Positions 36,559 through 46,700 of a DNA stretch of 64,000 nt are shown here, piece after piece. The notes below the pieces were generated by a model that searched no databases, was not told the origin of the DNA, and saw only the letters and a list, made by a program, of their open reading frames with translations. The stretch comes from Sabellastarte sp. h YS-2021 (Eukaryota; Annelida; Polychaeta; Sabellida; Sabellidae), in contig OZ024936.1 in the NCBI GenBank assembly GCA_964017235.1, positions 31,394,040 to 31,458,039 of the forward strand, given 5' to 3'. A program made the translations under genes and the position numbers. Positions within the stretch are counted from its first letter, which is position 1. Every line of letters begins with the position of its first letter.

Positions 36559-37878
36559 TTACACAAAGGTGCTTTGTGTGGAGAGGCTCATAGAGTGTGA
36601 CGGTTTCCTTTGAACAGCCAGATAACCATTGTTGAAACTGATCTGCTTGCGTTTGCTTTTACGGCCACAATCCATCCAGTCCTTGATGACATTTCTGTAG
36701 TATGAGCCTGTGAGGCAATAGACCAGGAAATTAACACAATAGTTGATGTTGAAGATGGTTCTTGTAATGTAGAGCTGGTTACTAAGTTTCTGGCTGTAGA
36801 GAGGGTCCCTAACCTCGAGGGAGTTTTTAAAATGTTGCACCCACACAATGAAGTGAGGCATATTTAGGCAGATGAAACAGCTGGAAACGGACAGTAGCAT
36901 AATTGTGAACTCCCAACGAATCTTATTTTCACGGAATGACATCTGAAGCTTTGAATTCTCACTGAATCTCATGATTAACTTTCGAATGATAAGTAAGTTG
37001 AAAACGGTCATGATAGCAAAAGGCACTACAGTAATAAGTAACCCATACACAAGTTCCATAACAAAGTTGACATCATCATATTTGGGATTCCGCATACATG
37101 CTTTTACTGTAGTGCCTGGTATAACAGTGACAAGTTGTCTCTGGGAATTGTGTGAACCATTGTTAGATGTGGGGATACCAGTTTTAGATTTCTCAACATC
37201 ATACACTCCACTAAGTATTGGCTTGTACAGACTCACACATACTCCAAGTACGTGGACAAAAAGGATCAGCATGCGAGCAAAGTGTTTGGTACAAATCATC
37301 CGCCGATGCAAAGGACGACAGACTGCAATGTACCTTTCTATGGTAAATACCAAAATTAGATAGACACTGACAAAACGAAAGGTGTAACTGATAAACAGAA
37401 ATAAGTGACACAGGCCATTCATGTTAATGATGGCCACTCTGTGGCCACCTGGCCACTCCTTCAGTCCTTGCAATATCCAGGCAAGCAGTACATAAGTCAG
37501 TAAAACCACACTGTCTGAAGCTGAAAGTGCCGCTAAGTATAATGATGCACTGAGACGTCGCAGACGCTTGGACAAGAACACACTCAATGAGGCAAAATTT
37601 CCAAGCAATCCCAAGCAGATGATAAATGGTGTAACATAGGCATAGAACTTTTTGCCTGGAGTTTCAAGTTCAATGGATGGGAAATCACCCATCTCAATAA
37701 GATCAAGCAGCAAGTAGGTGCCCTTGACACTGTCAGATGTACCATTGGTTGGTTCGATGATACAGTTACCTTGGCCGTCTTTGTCCACTGCATTCTGATA
37801 GTTTTTCATGCTAGAATTGGAGGCAAATAATACTTTTAACATGTCTATCACCTTTTCATTACCTTCTTGACAAGCCAT
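36559..37878 (-). CDS. Class A (rhodopsin-like) G-protein-coupled receptor, probable peptide receptor, single exon
   Basis: The protein is 439 aa from ATG at 37878 (MACQEGNEKVIDML) to TAA at 36559-36561. I chose this start because no in-frame ATG lies between it and an upstream stop near 38006. An upstream exon cannot be excluded. The N-terminus has two N-glycosylation sequons (NSS at 21, NGT at 45). Seven hydrophobic segments lie near residues 80-103, 112-135, 157-180, 200-222, 272-300, 322-348 and 366-390. Landmarks present are GN94 in TM1, SASD122 in TM2, the Cys157-Cys261 disulfide pair, ERY at 181-183 in place of DRY, and P286 in TM5. TM6 has CLNMPHF instead of CWxP, TM4 lacks its usual Trp, and TM7 has NFLVY (383-387) instead of NPxxY. 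The second extracellular loop is long (about 222-271). The intracellular tail is basic (GRKSKRK) and ends STFV, a class I PDZ-ligand pattern. The look is that of invertebrate FMRFamide-, TRH- or galanin-type peptide receptors, but the ligand cannot be read from sequence. The gene sits alone among transposons. Confidence 0.93.
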   Translation of the reverse strand: MACQEGNEKVIDMLKVLFASNSSMKNYQNAVDKDGQGNCIIEPTNGTSDSVKGTYLLLDLIEMGDFPSIELETPGKKFYAYVTPFIICLGLLGNFASLSVFLSKRLRRLSASLYLAALSASDSVVLLTYVLLAWILQGLKEWPGGHRVAIINMNGLCHLFLFISYTFRFVSVYLILVFTIERYIAVCRPLHRRMICTKHFARMLILFVHVLGVCVSLYKPILSGVYDVEKSKTGIPTSNNGSHNSQRQLVTVIPGTTVKACMRNPKYDDVNFVMELVYGLLITVVPFAIMTVFNLLIIRKLIMRFSENSKLQMSFRENKIRWEFTIMLLSVSSCFICLNMPHFIVWVQHFKNSLEVRDPLYSQKLSNQLYITRTIFNINYCVNFLVYCLTGSYYRNVIKDWMDCGRKSKRKQISFNNGYLAVQRKPSHSMSLSTQSTFV

Positions 37879-40209
37879 GATCAGTAGCTTTTGTCCACTA
37901 TAAACAGTGTAATATTTGCGGAAAAACTTGTAGCCAGTTGAAGTAACATAGATTACTGGCAAATGTATTATTACATAATGCTGATATATGATAATCCATA
38001 TATCTCAGGTCTTATAATCATGTTAAAGAACCAACAATACAACTTTCAATAATTTCTGCAATCTTTTGATCTACCATAATGAACCATTTGCTTCAGTTGT
38101 GGGCTCTGATATTTAATTCTTCCAATTTGTTGTTAATGCTTAAGTGTAGAGAATTTTATGTCTCCATTATTTCAACTATTTGTGTCAATAAATATCTTTG
38201 TCCAGTTTATTTTGTGACACAATGCTCTGGCCAGACTTCAACACTTCTTCTCACAGTGAATCATATTCTTGCATCCTGGTGTATTGGACTCTTGGTAACA
38301 AAGTTTCATCCTTTCAAATTTCAGACATTGTGGATTCCTAAAATCCATGAGCCATTAGCTCTGCTATCAACGTGACAGCATATGAAATATTAAACAGATA
38401 TATCACTGCTATCCACTCTTCTTTAACTTATAGCAAAAATATATTTGAAACAATGGGCGCTTAGTTTAAATTATCTTCCTGTTGGCTTGCACTTAAGATA
38501 TGGTCCCCCTGCAAGAATAAAATACAAAATATGTAAACTTTACATTTTATAACAATAAGCAAACAAAAAAAAACTTCAGCCTACAGTTATCAGTTAACAA
38601 ATTACTTGGTACAAATTTACATAAGAACAAACCACAGCCCCGCAAAATGCCACAAAAACAATTTTGCATAAGAAGGTTAGTATTTATGTTAGTATGTCAG
38701 TATTAATCCCATTTTTGTGTTTATTCAGGAAGTTTTATCCTGCAAATGATAGTTGAAAACCTACCGTAATTTATGCAATACCTATAATGTGTAAAACAAA
38801 CTGGATATGTTTGGCATTGAGTTTAGAGGAGTAATAAACCTTTATTTATAAATGAAACCTGACAGATCCTCCAGTTAAGTGAATCCTAAAAAAACACGTT
38901 TGCAAGTTTAATGGCTGACGCAGACACAACTAGTATCACGTGACAAAGGCATTATGAATAATTAAGCAGCCATTTTGCTGGATAATGGAGAATGAGGGTT
39001 GTAAAATAAGAGGTGGGAGATGTTTGTCTGGCATGTAAAACTGTTACAGCAAACTGAGAACCCTATTGTAACTGGACTATACACTTGAATGTTTTTGTTG
39101 CATAAATGGTTACAAAGAGTTGTTTTTTCCAACCCCGTCCCAAATTTTAGTACTGTAGATTTACTGCTTTATAATATTAAACTACAAATAGTAGTAGAAC
39201 CTTGTTTTTCCCTACACCATATTCCCAACCTTATGTAAACATTCAAGTAAATACTACTATGCAGGGAACTAAATTATATTTCTAAGGCATGACCAGACTC
39301 ACCAGAACAACTTGTTAATTTTATTATTTTATTACAGTTCAATACCCCTGTTGTACATTAAAAATCTATTCTGAAAAATAGATTTACATGCTTGCTGAAA
39401 TAACTGTTATCACTATATAAATGGATTTACTACAAAGAGAATAAATCAATTACCGGAGAAGACTCTAAACACATCTGTCCAAGTCAACCTCCGGTAGAGT
39501 ATGAGTTAAAATCTATTGTTGATCGTTTTTGAGGTTACAGTTTTATCCAATTTGCATATTTTATGCCTCCAAAGCCCACACTCTGACTTGGCATGTCCAT
39601 GGGTGCTAATGACGCAAACAATTTGATAGCTTATCAAAGTTGGGGAAAATAATCAGAAGATTCATGTTTTTTTGCCAAGCTGATATATAGAGAGGGTGCG
39701 TACGATGTTTTCTTATAGAATTTACAAGATAACACATCCATTATGAACTTCAAAAAGGCGTTGACTGGCCTAAAATATCTAGATTTATATTGTTCCAAGG
39801 CTCTTGAATTTTCCATGTGTTGTGAGTGAAACTTGAACGCACAAAAACAAAGACTAGAGCAATCATGAAATATAATAACAGCACAGTTATATTTATATAT
39901 TAATCATAAAAAATGTTTTTCCGAAACTCTTCTAAGTAGATACAAGTAGATATATAGTTATTTTAAAAAGGTTAATTTTCAAATGCTATAAAATTCTTAA
40001 ATTACCACACGAACCCAGATAACTTAACCTTTTAGTCAGGTGAGTACACAGAAAATCTTGAGCCCTAGTTTCTGATTGGTCACAGCTCTTCACTCCTTCA
40101 TAATTACATGACTATGGGTGAGGTAAAACATGAAACCACCCTCCCAATATTTCACCCACTTTCTGGTATTATGTACAGAATACTGCTGTCGATGCAGTGA
40201 GCTGGAAAG
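37879..40209. other. Upstream region of the GPCR and unassigned DNA
   Basis: The GPCR frame stays open without an ATG to a stop near 38006. The rest up to the minisatellite has only short frames (98 codons at 38079-38375, 60 codons at 39634-39816, minus) without motifs. A promoter or 5' exon of the GPCR would be here, but none is recognisable. Confidence 0.5.
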
Positions 40210-40612
40210 TTGTCCTCTACGTAACACTTTATGAAGTACATTCATCCTCTACATAACGCTATATGGAGTACAGTCATCCTCTGCACAACACCATGTGGAC
40301 TATATTCATCCTCTTCCTAACACTATATGGAGTATAGTCATACCCTACATAATGCTATATGAAGTACAGTCACCATCTACATAATACTATATGGACTACA
40401 TTCATCCTCTACAAAAAACTTTTTGGAGTACAGTCATCCTCTACATAACACTATGTCGACTACATTCATCCTCTATCTAACGCTATATAAAGTACAGTCA
40501 TCCTCTACATAACACTATATGAACTACATTCTTCCTCAAGATAAAACTAAATGGAGTACAGTCATCCTCTAAATAACACTATATGGAGTACAGTTACTCT
40601 CTACATAACACT

Positions 40613-40833
40613 TGTGGGGGCTCGCTGGTGTAGCAGTTAGAGTGCTCGCCTTCAACCTCTGAGGTTGCCTCTGAGTGTTTCATGTTGAAAAGTTGGTAGT
40701 TACTTGCTGATGCTTGGCAGTTTACAGTGCAAAATCTTGAGTAGTATGTACTGGTTCCTCCATCCATAAACTACCTGTCGCAATATGACCCTGGCTGTTG
40801 AATACATCATAAAACAAAAAATAAATCTAAATT
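40613..40833 (+). mobile_element. SINE with SINE A-like body and SINE B-like tail, in the minisatellite
   Basis: The head (GGCTCGCTGGTGTAGCAGTT) and body (GTTGGTAGTTACTTGCTGATGC, then TTACAGTGCAAAATC and AGTATGTACTGGTTCC) resemble SINE A. The 3' part, however, reads CAATATGACCCTGGCTGTTG, as in SINE B. The end is AAAACAAAAAATAAATC. TACATAACACT occurs at 40602-40612 and 40834-40844, but this is also part of the minisatellite unit, so it does not prove a target-site duplication. Confidence 0.75.
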
Positions 40834-40998
40834 TACATAACACTATGTGGACTACATTCATCCTCTACATAACAATGTATGAAGTACAGTCATCATCTTC
40901 ATAACACAACTAAAAATAAATCAAAACACAAAATGGAGTACAGTCGTCCTTTACATATTACTTTATTGGGCATAGTTATCTTCTACATAACATTATAT

Positions 40999-41220
40999 TT
41001 ATGATTTATTCTGGGTTTTACGTCACCTTCAACACTGTACAGGTCACATCACGATGGGTAGCTTTGAGGGCAGAGGAAACCAGTACATACAGTATGACAA
41101 GGGTCTGTACTGTAAACTGCTGAGCATTGGTAAGCAACTACCAACTTTCACACACAAGGTTCCGGGGTTTAAACCGCTGACCTCAGAGGTGGGGGTGAGT
41201 GTGTTACCACTGCACCACTA
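40999..41220 (-). mobile_element. SINE A, full length, in the minisatellite
   Basis: The tail is at the left (TTATTCTGGGTTTTACGTCACC). The body includes GTCTGTACTGTAAACTGC, and the head at the right reads GTGTTACCACTGCACCACTA. The terminal GTGGCCCC is altered or lost. Confidence 0.82.
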
Positions 41221-41275
41221 TCTTCCTAACACTATAGGAAGCAGAGTTGTTTTCTACAAAATACTGTAAGGTGAT

Positions 41276-41926
41276 GTAGTAGTGTTGTCTGGTCTGGGTG
41301 TGAGGAGCTCATCAGTGCTGGACTTATTCCCTCATGTCTCTCTCCACCTCCAATGAATAATTCTCAGGCAAACTTATGTGACATTTATTTTGAGAGGCTT
41401 GTAGTAGTAGTCATCCCATCATGAACATTACCAGAAATAATAGCTAGTTTAGTTTAATCCTAGATTTTAGGCCGCAAAGATGCTCTTGTCAAAGAGCACT
41501 TCTGAGCCTTGGCACACTCACAAGCATCAGGAATATACATTGATCTGATAGTGTTTAATCTATTCCAAAAAGGCTGTCTTACTTACACTTAACATTTAAC
41601 TGATTGTTATTTGAAACAAATAGATTAAATGACCTCAACGTCATTATCAGTAATATAACTCATTACAACTTAATTCCCTCTTCTAAACTCTGTAAAATCT
41701 ATTCATAACCACTAGCATTATTAGAGTTGCAAATTCGCTTCTCTCCTGAGCAGGTAGCATTCAAATTTTCATGCATTACCCATGTTTGTTTCCCTGCACT
41801 CTTCAGTCATCCAAAAATTATTTTCCGAGTGCCACTTACTCAGAGTGGACGCCTTTACCCGTTTGTGATAATACTTCTAGAACAACTGGTAAGTTATAGG
41901 CTTACCTTGCACATTAAATAACATAT
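41276..41926. other. Unassigned non-genic DNA
   Basis: A 64-codon frame at 41727-41921 has no recognisable motif. Confidence 0.45.
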
Positions 41927-41941
41927 GATATTCTGATAAAA

Positions 41942-42170
41942 TTTTTATTTGGGGTTTTACGTCGCTTTCAACACTATACAGGTCATATCACGACGGGTAG
42001 TTTGGATGGGCAGATGAAACCAGTACATAGAGTTTGCTAGGGTTCTGTACTGTAAACTGCCAACCAACGGCAAGCAACTACTAACTTTCCCACATAAGGC
42101 CTTGACGGGGATCGAACCCCAGCCTCAGAGGTGGGAGGCGAGAGTGTTACCACTCTGCCGCCGTGGCCCC
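41942..42170 (-). mobile_element. SINE A, full length, with target-site duplication
   Basis: The tail is at the left (TTTTATTTGGGGTTTTACGTC) and the head at the right (CTGCCGCCGTGGCCCC). A perfect 15-bp duplication GATATTCTGATAAAA lies at 41927-41941 and 42171-42185. It carries the ACATAGAGTTTGCTAGGG block of the young subfamily. Confidence 0.94.
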
Positions 42171-42185
42171 GATATTCTGATAAAA

Positions 42186-43112
42186 GAATTTTAGTGTAAA
42201 TAAATGGCATATTTTAAACCAGTTTCTTCCTTTACTAGATTGTTGGCCCTAACAATGATGCTGCTGTTTTATCTTTTGTAGCTATAGTGAAAACTAAATG
42301 CAATGAAATGGTTTGTATACTTGCTTTTAATATCGTGTTCTCAAAACATATGTTGCATATTTCCTATGGCCTTTTTGTCTCCTGTAAGGCTGTTTCAATA
42401 CAGGATCTGCACATCAAGATCTTGGGGCAACATATTTAAGAAAATTGAAGAACTGCAAACTGTTATCACTTTGAGGCCAAAGATGTGTGTGATGAACCGA
42501 CATGCTGAGTGATAGGCAAACAAGACCTTATCTCGTTTTTAGACTTAAAGGAAATAGGGGATAAAGGCAGGGCTTGTGCAAACTGCTCCATCATTTATAC
42601 AATATTTTCTTTTGGAGACTACTTTTATTTAAAGCATCAAATGGCAATGAACAGGTTCTTTTAACGTAAATGCTCTGAAGTTTGCGTTATCTCATAACGT
42701 TTAAGTATGTATCTACATCATAGTGTTGGAGCTTTTGAAGCAAGCACAATATGACATGTTGAAGCCATATAATTTGCAAGCAAATCAGTTCGGAATTCAA
42801 CCATAATAATTCAATTTGAAAGTACCCCATTTTGGCACAAAAACTTATTTAGACTCAAGTCAGGCTGTCTAAAGCTGAGCATTGCACAAATGTGGAATGA
42901 GGTGACATTGTAATTTGACAACAGCAGCAGCTATACTGTATTACCATAAGTTTACACTGTGCAGAAATAAAGTAACATCATCTCACGTGATAAGAGCCCA
43001 AAATATCCCCAAACAAAGATGGTTCATGAGACAGGAACTATGCCCTATAGGTATAAAAATGTAAACCATTGTAATTAACTTCAAATGTGACATTATCATA
43101 CTTATTTAAAGA
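42186..43112. other. Unassigned non-genic DNA
   Basis: No feature was recognised. A 69-codon frame at 42303-42512 has no motif. Confidence 0.45.
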
Positions 43113-43125
43113 CATTGACAAAAGG

Positions 43126-43362
43126 TTTGTTTATTGTTTATTTGGGGTTTAACGTCGCTTTCAACACTGTACAGGTCATATCACGACGGGTAGTTGGAAG
43201 GGCAGAGGAAACCAGTACATAGAGTTCGCTAGGGTTGTGTACTGTAAACTGCCGACCAACGGCAAGCAACTACCAGCTTTCCCACTTGAGCCCGTACGGG
43301 GATCGATCCCCGGCCTCAGAGGTGGGAGGCGAGAGTGTTACCACTCTGCCACCGTGGCCCCT
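43126..43362 (-). mobile_element. SINE A, full length, with target-site duplication
   Basis: The complete copy has tail TTTGGGGTTTAACGTCGC at the left and head CCACCGTGGCCCC at the right. The duplication CATTGACAAAAGG lies at 43113-43125 and 43363-43375. It is nearly identical to the copy at 7129 by eye, so it is young. Confidence 0.94.
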
Positions 43363-43550
43363 CATTGACAAAAGGAACTGATATGAGAAATGTAAACATA
43401 CAAATTATAACAACATAAAAGTAATATCTGCCTTATTTATAAACAATCCCTTACAATTAGAGGTGCAAACAATGATACTAATGAAGCTTTCCGCTTGACA
43501 CAATACGCACCTAGTGAGGATATTTTATTCTGTCACAGAGGCCTGTATCA

Positions 43551-43708
43551 AAAGCTGGTAGTTGCTTGCCGTTGGTCGGCAGTTTACAGTACAGAACCCT
43601 AACGAACTGTATGTATTGGTTTCCTCTGCCCTTCCAACTACCCATCATGATATGACCTGTACAGTGTTGAAAGCGACGTAAAACCCCAAATAAACAAACA
43701 AAAATAAA
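43551..43708 (+). mobile_element. SINE A, 5'-truncated, with target-site duplication
   Basis: The element starts inside the body at AAAGCTGGTAGTTGCTTGCC, without the tRNA-like head, and runs to the tail (CGACGTAAAACCCCAAATAA). A perfect 15-bp duplication CAGAGGCCTGTATCA lies at 43536-43550 and 43709-43723. The truncation therefore happened during insertion. Confidence 0.94.
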
Positions 43709-43723
43709 CAGAGGCCTGTATCA

Positions 43724-46700
43724 GTGAACCTAGAGGTGATTAAGTTTCACAAATGATCATTTGGCACTTACTTGTGAGAGAACGAATACTGTTAACAAAA
43801 TGTGGTAAATACCAAAGCCTTGTCAAACTATGCTGGTGTCTATTAAAAGGGTCATGTAACCCAAAGGCACCTTTATACTACTTAAGGCTATGAATTGAAG
43901 CAGAAGTCAAAATCCAAATACAAGCATCAAAATAAGCGGGCGATCTTTTTTATCAAATAATACTCATGAGCAAACCCATTAGAATTGAAGGAAACCTTAC
44001 ATTTTCCATTTGACTGAACTAAGAGAAGTGTTTATTACTTTGTCTCTGCACTTTTAAATAAAAATAAAATTTCACAGCTTTCTCGCCAGCTAAATAATAC
44101 TGAAGTTATTTACTGACTGATAACATTTTTCAACTGCAAAATAATTGCTCTCTTTTCTTTTCTTGATGAGAAAAATGCAGGTCTCCACTTGGGACTTTGC
44201 CTTTCCAAATTCCCATTATCAGGTTTTCACTAGACATGACTCCGCTAATTTTTCGCACAGTGGGCGTGAGGAATTACTCAGTAGACACACACACACACAT
44301 ACACACCAACACACACACCCACACCAAAAAAGAACCAGATTGTTGTATGCAGGAATGACTATTAAACAGTAGCTAAAAAATATCAAAATGCGTCATAGCT
44401 GCCCCAGGTACACTATTTATTAAAACCTTTTCCACTTAATTGACACGCGGCCTTAATACCTTAAATATATTTCATTATTTGAATTAAATATACTTCAAAG
44501 CTATTTACATCTAGGTAATTTGAGGCTACTGGAGCATAAACTTGAACCAGAATTCCAAATTGCGGTATCACTTGATCGATGAATGTAATTCTCTAGAAAC
44601 TACGTTTGAATTTGCAAACTCAACCTGTCTAAATTTTGTTTGTTGCCATTTGATAATGTAAAAACTCAATGTGTAATACATGTTTGATTGTGTTCAACGA
44701 AATTAGTTAACAAATTTAAATGATACATAACTTTCTTTTGCCCCAAATATACAATGCAAGTGTAACCATATCTTTCAAATATCTTAGGTAATAAATATTT
44801 TTAGCAGAAAAAAGTATCGCATTTTATATATTTTTCTATGGAGTGTAGCTTTGTCTTTAAAACTTTATTAAATTTAAAAACAATACAGACTTGAAATAAT
44901 ATATAAACATATTACAAATTTACCAGTAAAATATGGCATAGTTCATATTGTTGTGAGTAATTCTCACATAATGTAAGTACAGTAAAACCTGTGATAGATT
45001 ATTAAACTAATTAATAATGGTTAAATCTACAATAAAGTCATATAGAAATACAAAAACATCTGTAAATAATGTTTAAAATTGTGATTTGCATGAAGTTATA
45101 AGTAATACTCATGTTGGAGCTGCCATCACTACACCACACATGTTGTTATCAGATGGTAGAATTTAAAGAAATAGCTCAAAACCTACTTGGTCAATTTTGT
45201 TTTTGATATTTAACATCAAAATTTCAATTATCAGGGATTTATGATTCTGTGTAAAAGCTGCATATGAAACCATGTATTATGCATAAGAAAACTAAGTGAT
45301 ATAATTTCCCAAAATTGATAACCACTGGCTCTTTTAAATTTTAATTCCTTGATACATTCCATTTGTATGTGTATTTACAGTTCTTTATTGCATGTAACTG
45401 ATAATTGCATATTGTATATTTATCTCTACAGAACTCCTTACGTATCAGTAGTGAACTTCACAGATGATTTGTAGCATAATGTTTGTTCATTACCATCACA
45501 CCTTGGACAAAAAGCATCCCCCTGCATGAGAGTAAACACTTGATCCCAAAACGAGGCTTATTTAGTCACGGGGCAAGCAGTTAATGACTAAGGTTTACTA
45601 CTTTATAACATGATATAAGTGGTGATATCAGATGATCGACCACAGTAATTCACATTTTGGTTTTGTGTTTCTGACTCTTGTTCCAGGCATAGAAAAGAAT
45701 CTTTCTCATGTTTCATTACTTGTATTATGTTGCTGATTGTAATGGAATACAGTTACACGGGTACTAATAAATCTGTGATATCCACACTCAAAGGGAAAAT
45801 TTCACATCTGCCTTTGAATCAAATGATTTTATTGACGAACTCACGCTACTGAAGTTTGCTGTTGACACTTTAAAAAGTGCATAATCATTTGTTTTAATTA
45901 TCATCTAAAAGCCTCTGGTAATTAGATGAAGTTCTATCGGCTTCATTATACACCATGTGCCTCACACAAAAACAGTTTCCTGTGGAAAGTTTTGCAGATT
46001 ACACCACATGTTGCCAAGCTAATAAATGTCTGCCAAGGCATTTTGTCACAATGACTGTTGAAAATCTAGCTCAATGCATATGTTTACAAATCATCTCCCC
46101 AGTATTATCTCTTGGAGCCCTTTGCCAATTGATGTGACTGCACAGATGTATCTTAAGAAAGGATACATCTGCAATTTCTATTTTACAATATGAAATACAT
46201 TTTGCAAGAGTGAAAGAACCCTCAATCTGTTGATTTTTGGCCATGTTTTGTTTGTTTTCAATTCTAAATCACACAAAACCCCTGCTTGGGGGCTCAATGG
46301 TCAATGAACTAGCTTGAAATATTCCCTCTATAATACACTTGTCAAAGTATCAAGATCGTGCCATAGAAATGGTCACCATTGGCACTAAAATAAAAGGACA
46401 GAAACCTATACCTTCAAATAGAGTAAGTCAGATATAGCTTTTAATTTTAAATATGGAAAATCACTAGTAGATTTTATTTGTGATCTATGAACAATCAATC
46501 AAAACGATATTGCCAAATGATAATCTCTTATGAAGGCTATGTTTCTATGGAAATTTTTGCGTTTTGTTTTGTTCATCCTTTTAAAATATCTAGTCTGATT
46601 ATTCCACCTATGCTTTAATAAATAATGTTTGTGACACTTATTTTGATCAATTCATAAAGGCTGTTTGTGATCCAAATATTGAATTATTGCAGAGTTTATG

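Larger units (their letters stand above)
40210..41275. repeat. 32-bp minisatellite with 64-bp higher-order pattern, interrupted by two SINEs
   Basis: Imperfect units of about 32 bp share the pattern CTACATAACACTATATGG, then AGTACAGTCATCCT. About twelve units run from 40217 to 40612, and more occur at 40834-40998 and 41221-41270. Many neighbours alternate between a GGACTACATTCATCCT form and a GGAGTACAGTCATCCT form, which gives a 64-bp higher-order period. Unit divergence suggests an old array. SINEs at 40613 and 40999 split it. Confidence 0.92.

Noticed and set aside
37879-37962. Upstream extension of the GPCR from a TTG at 37962
   Set aside because: Eukaryotic initiation at TTG is unlikely. 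The first ATG, at 37878, is preferred, and the extra residues do not look like a signal peptide.
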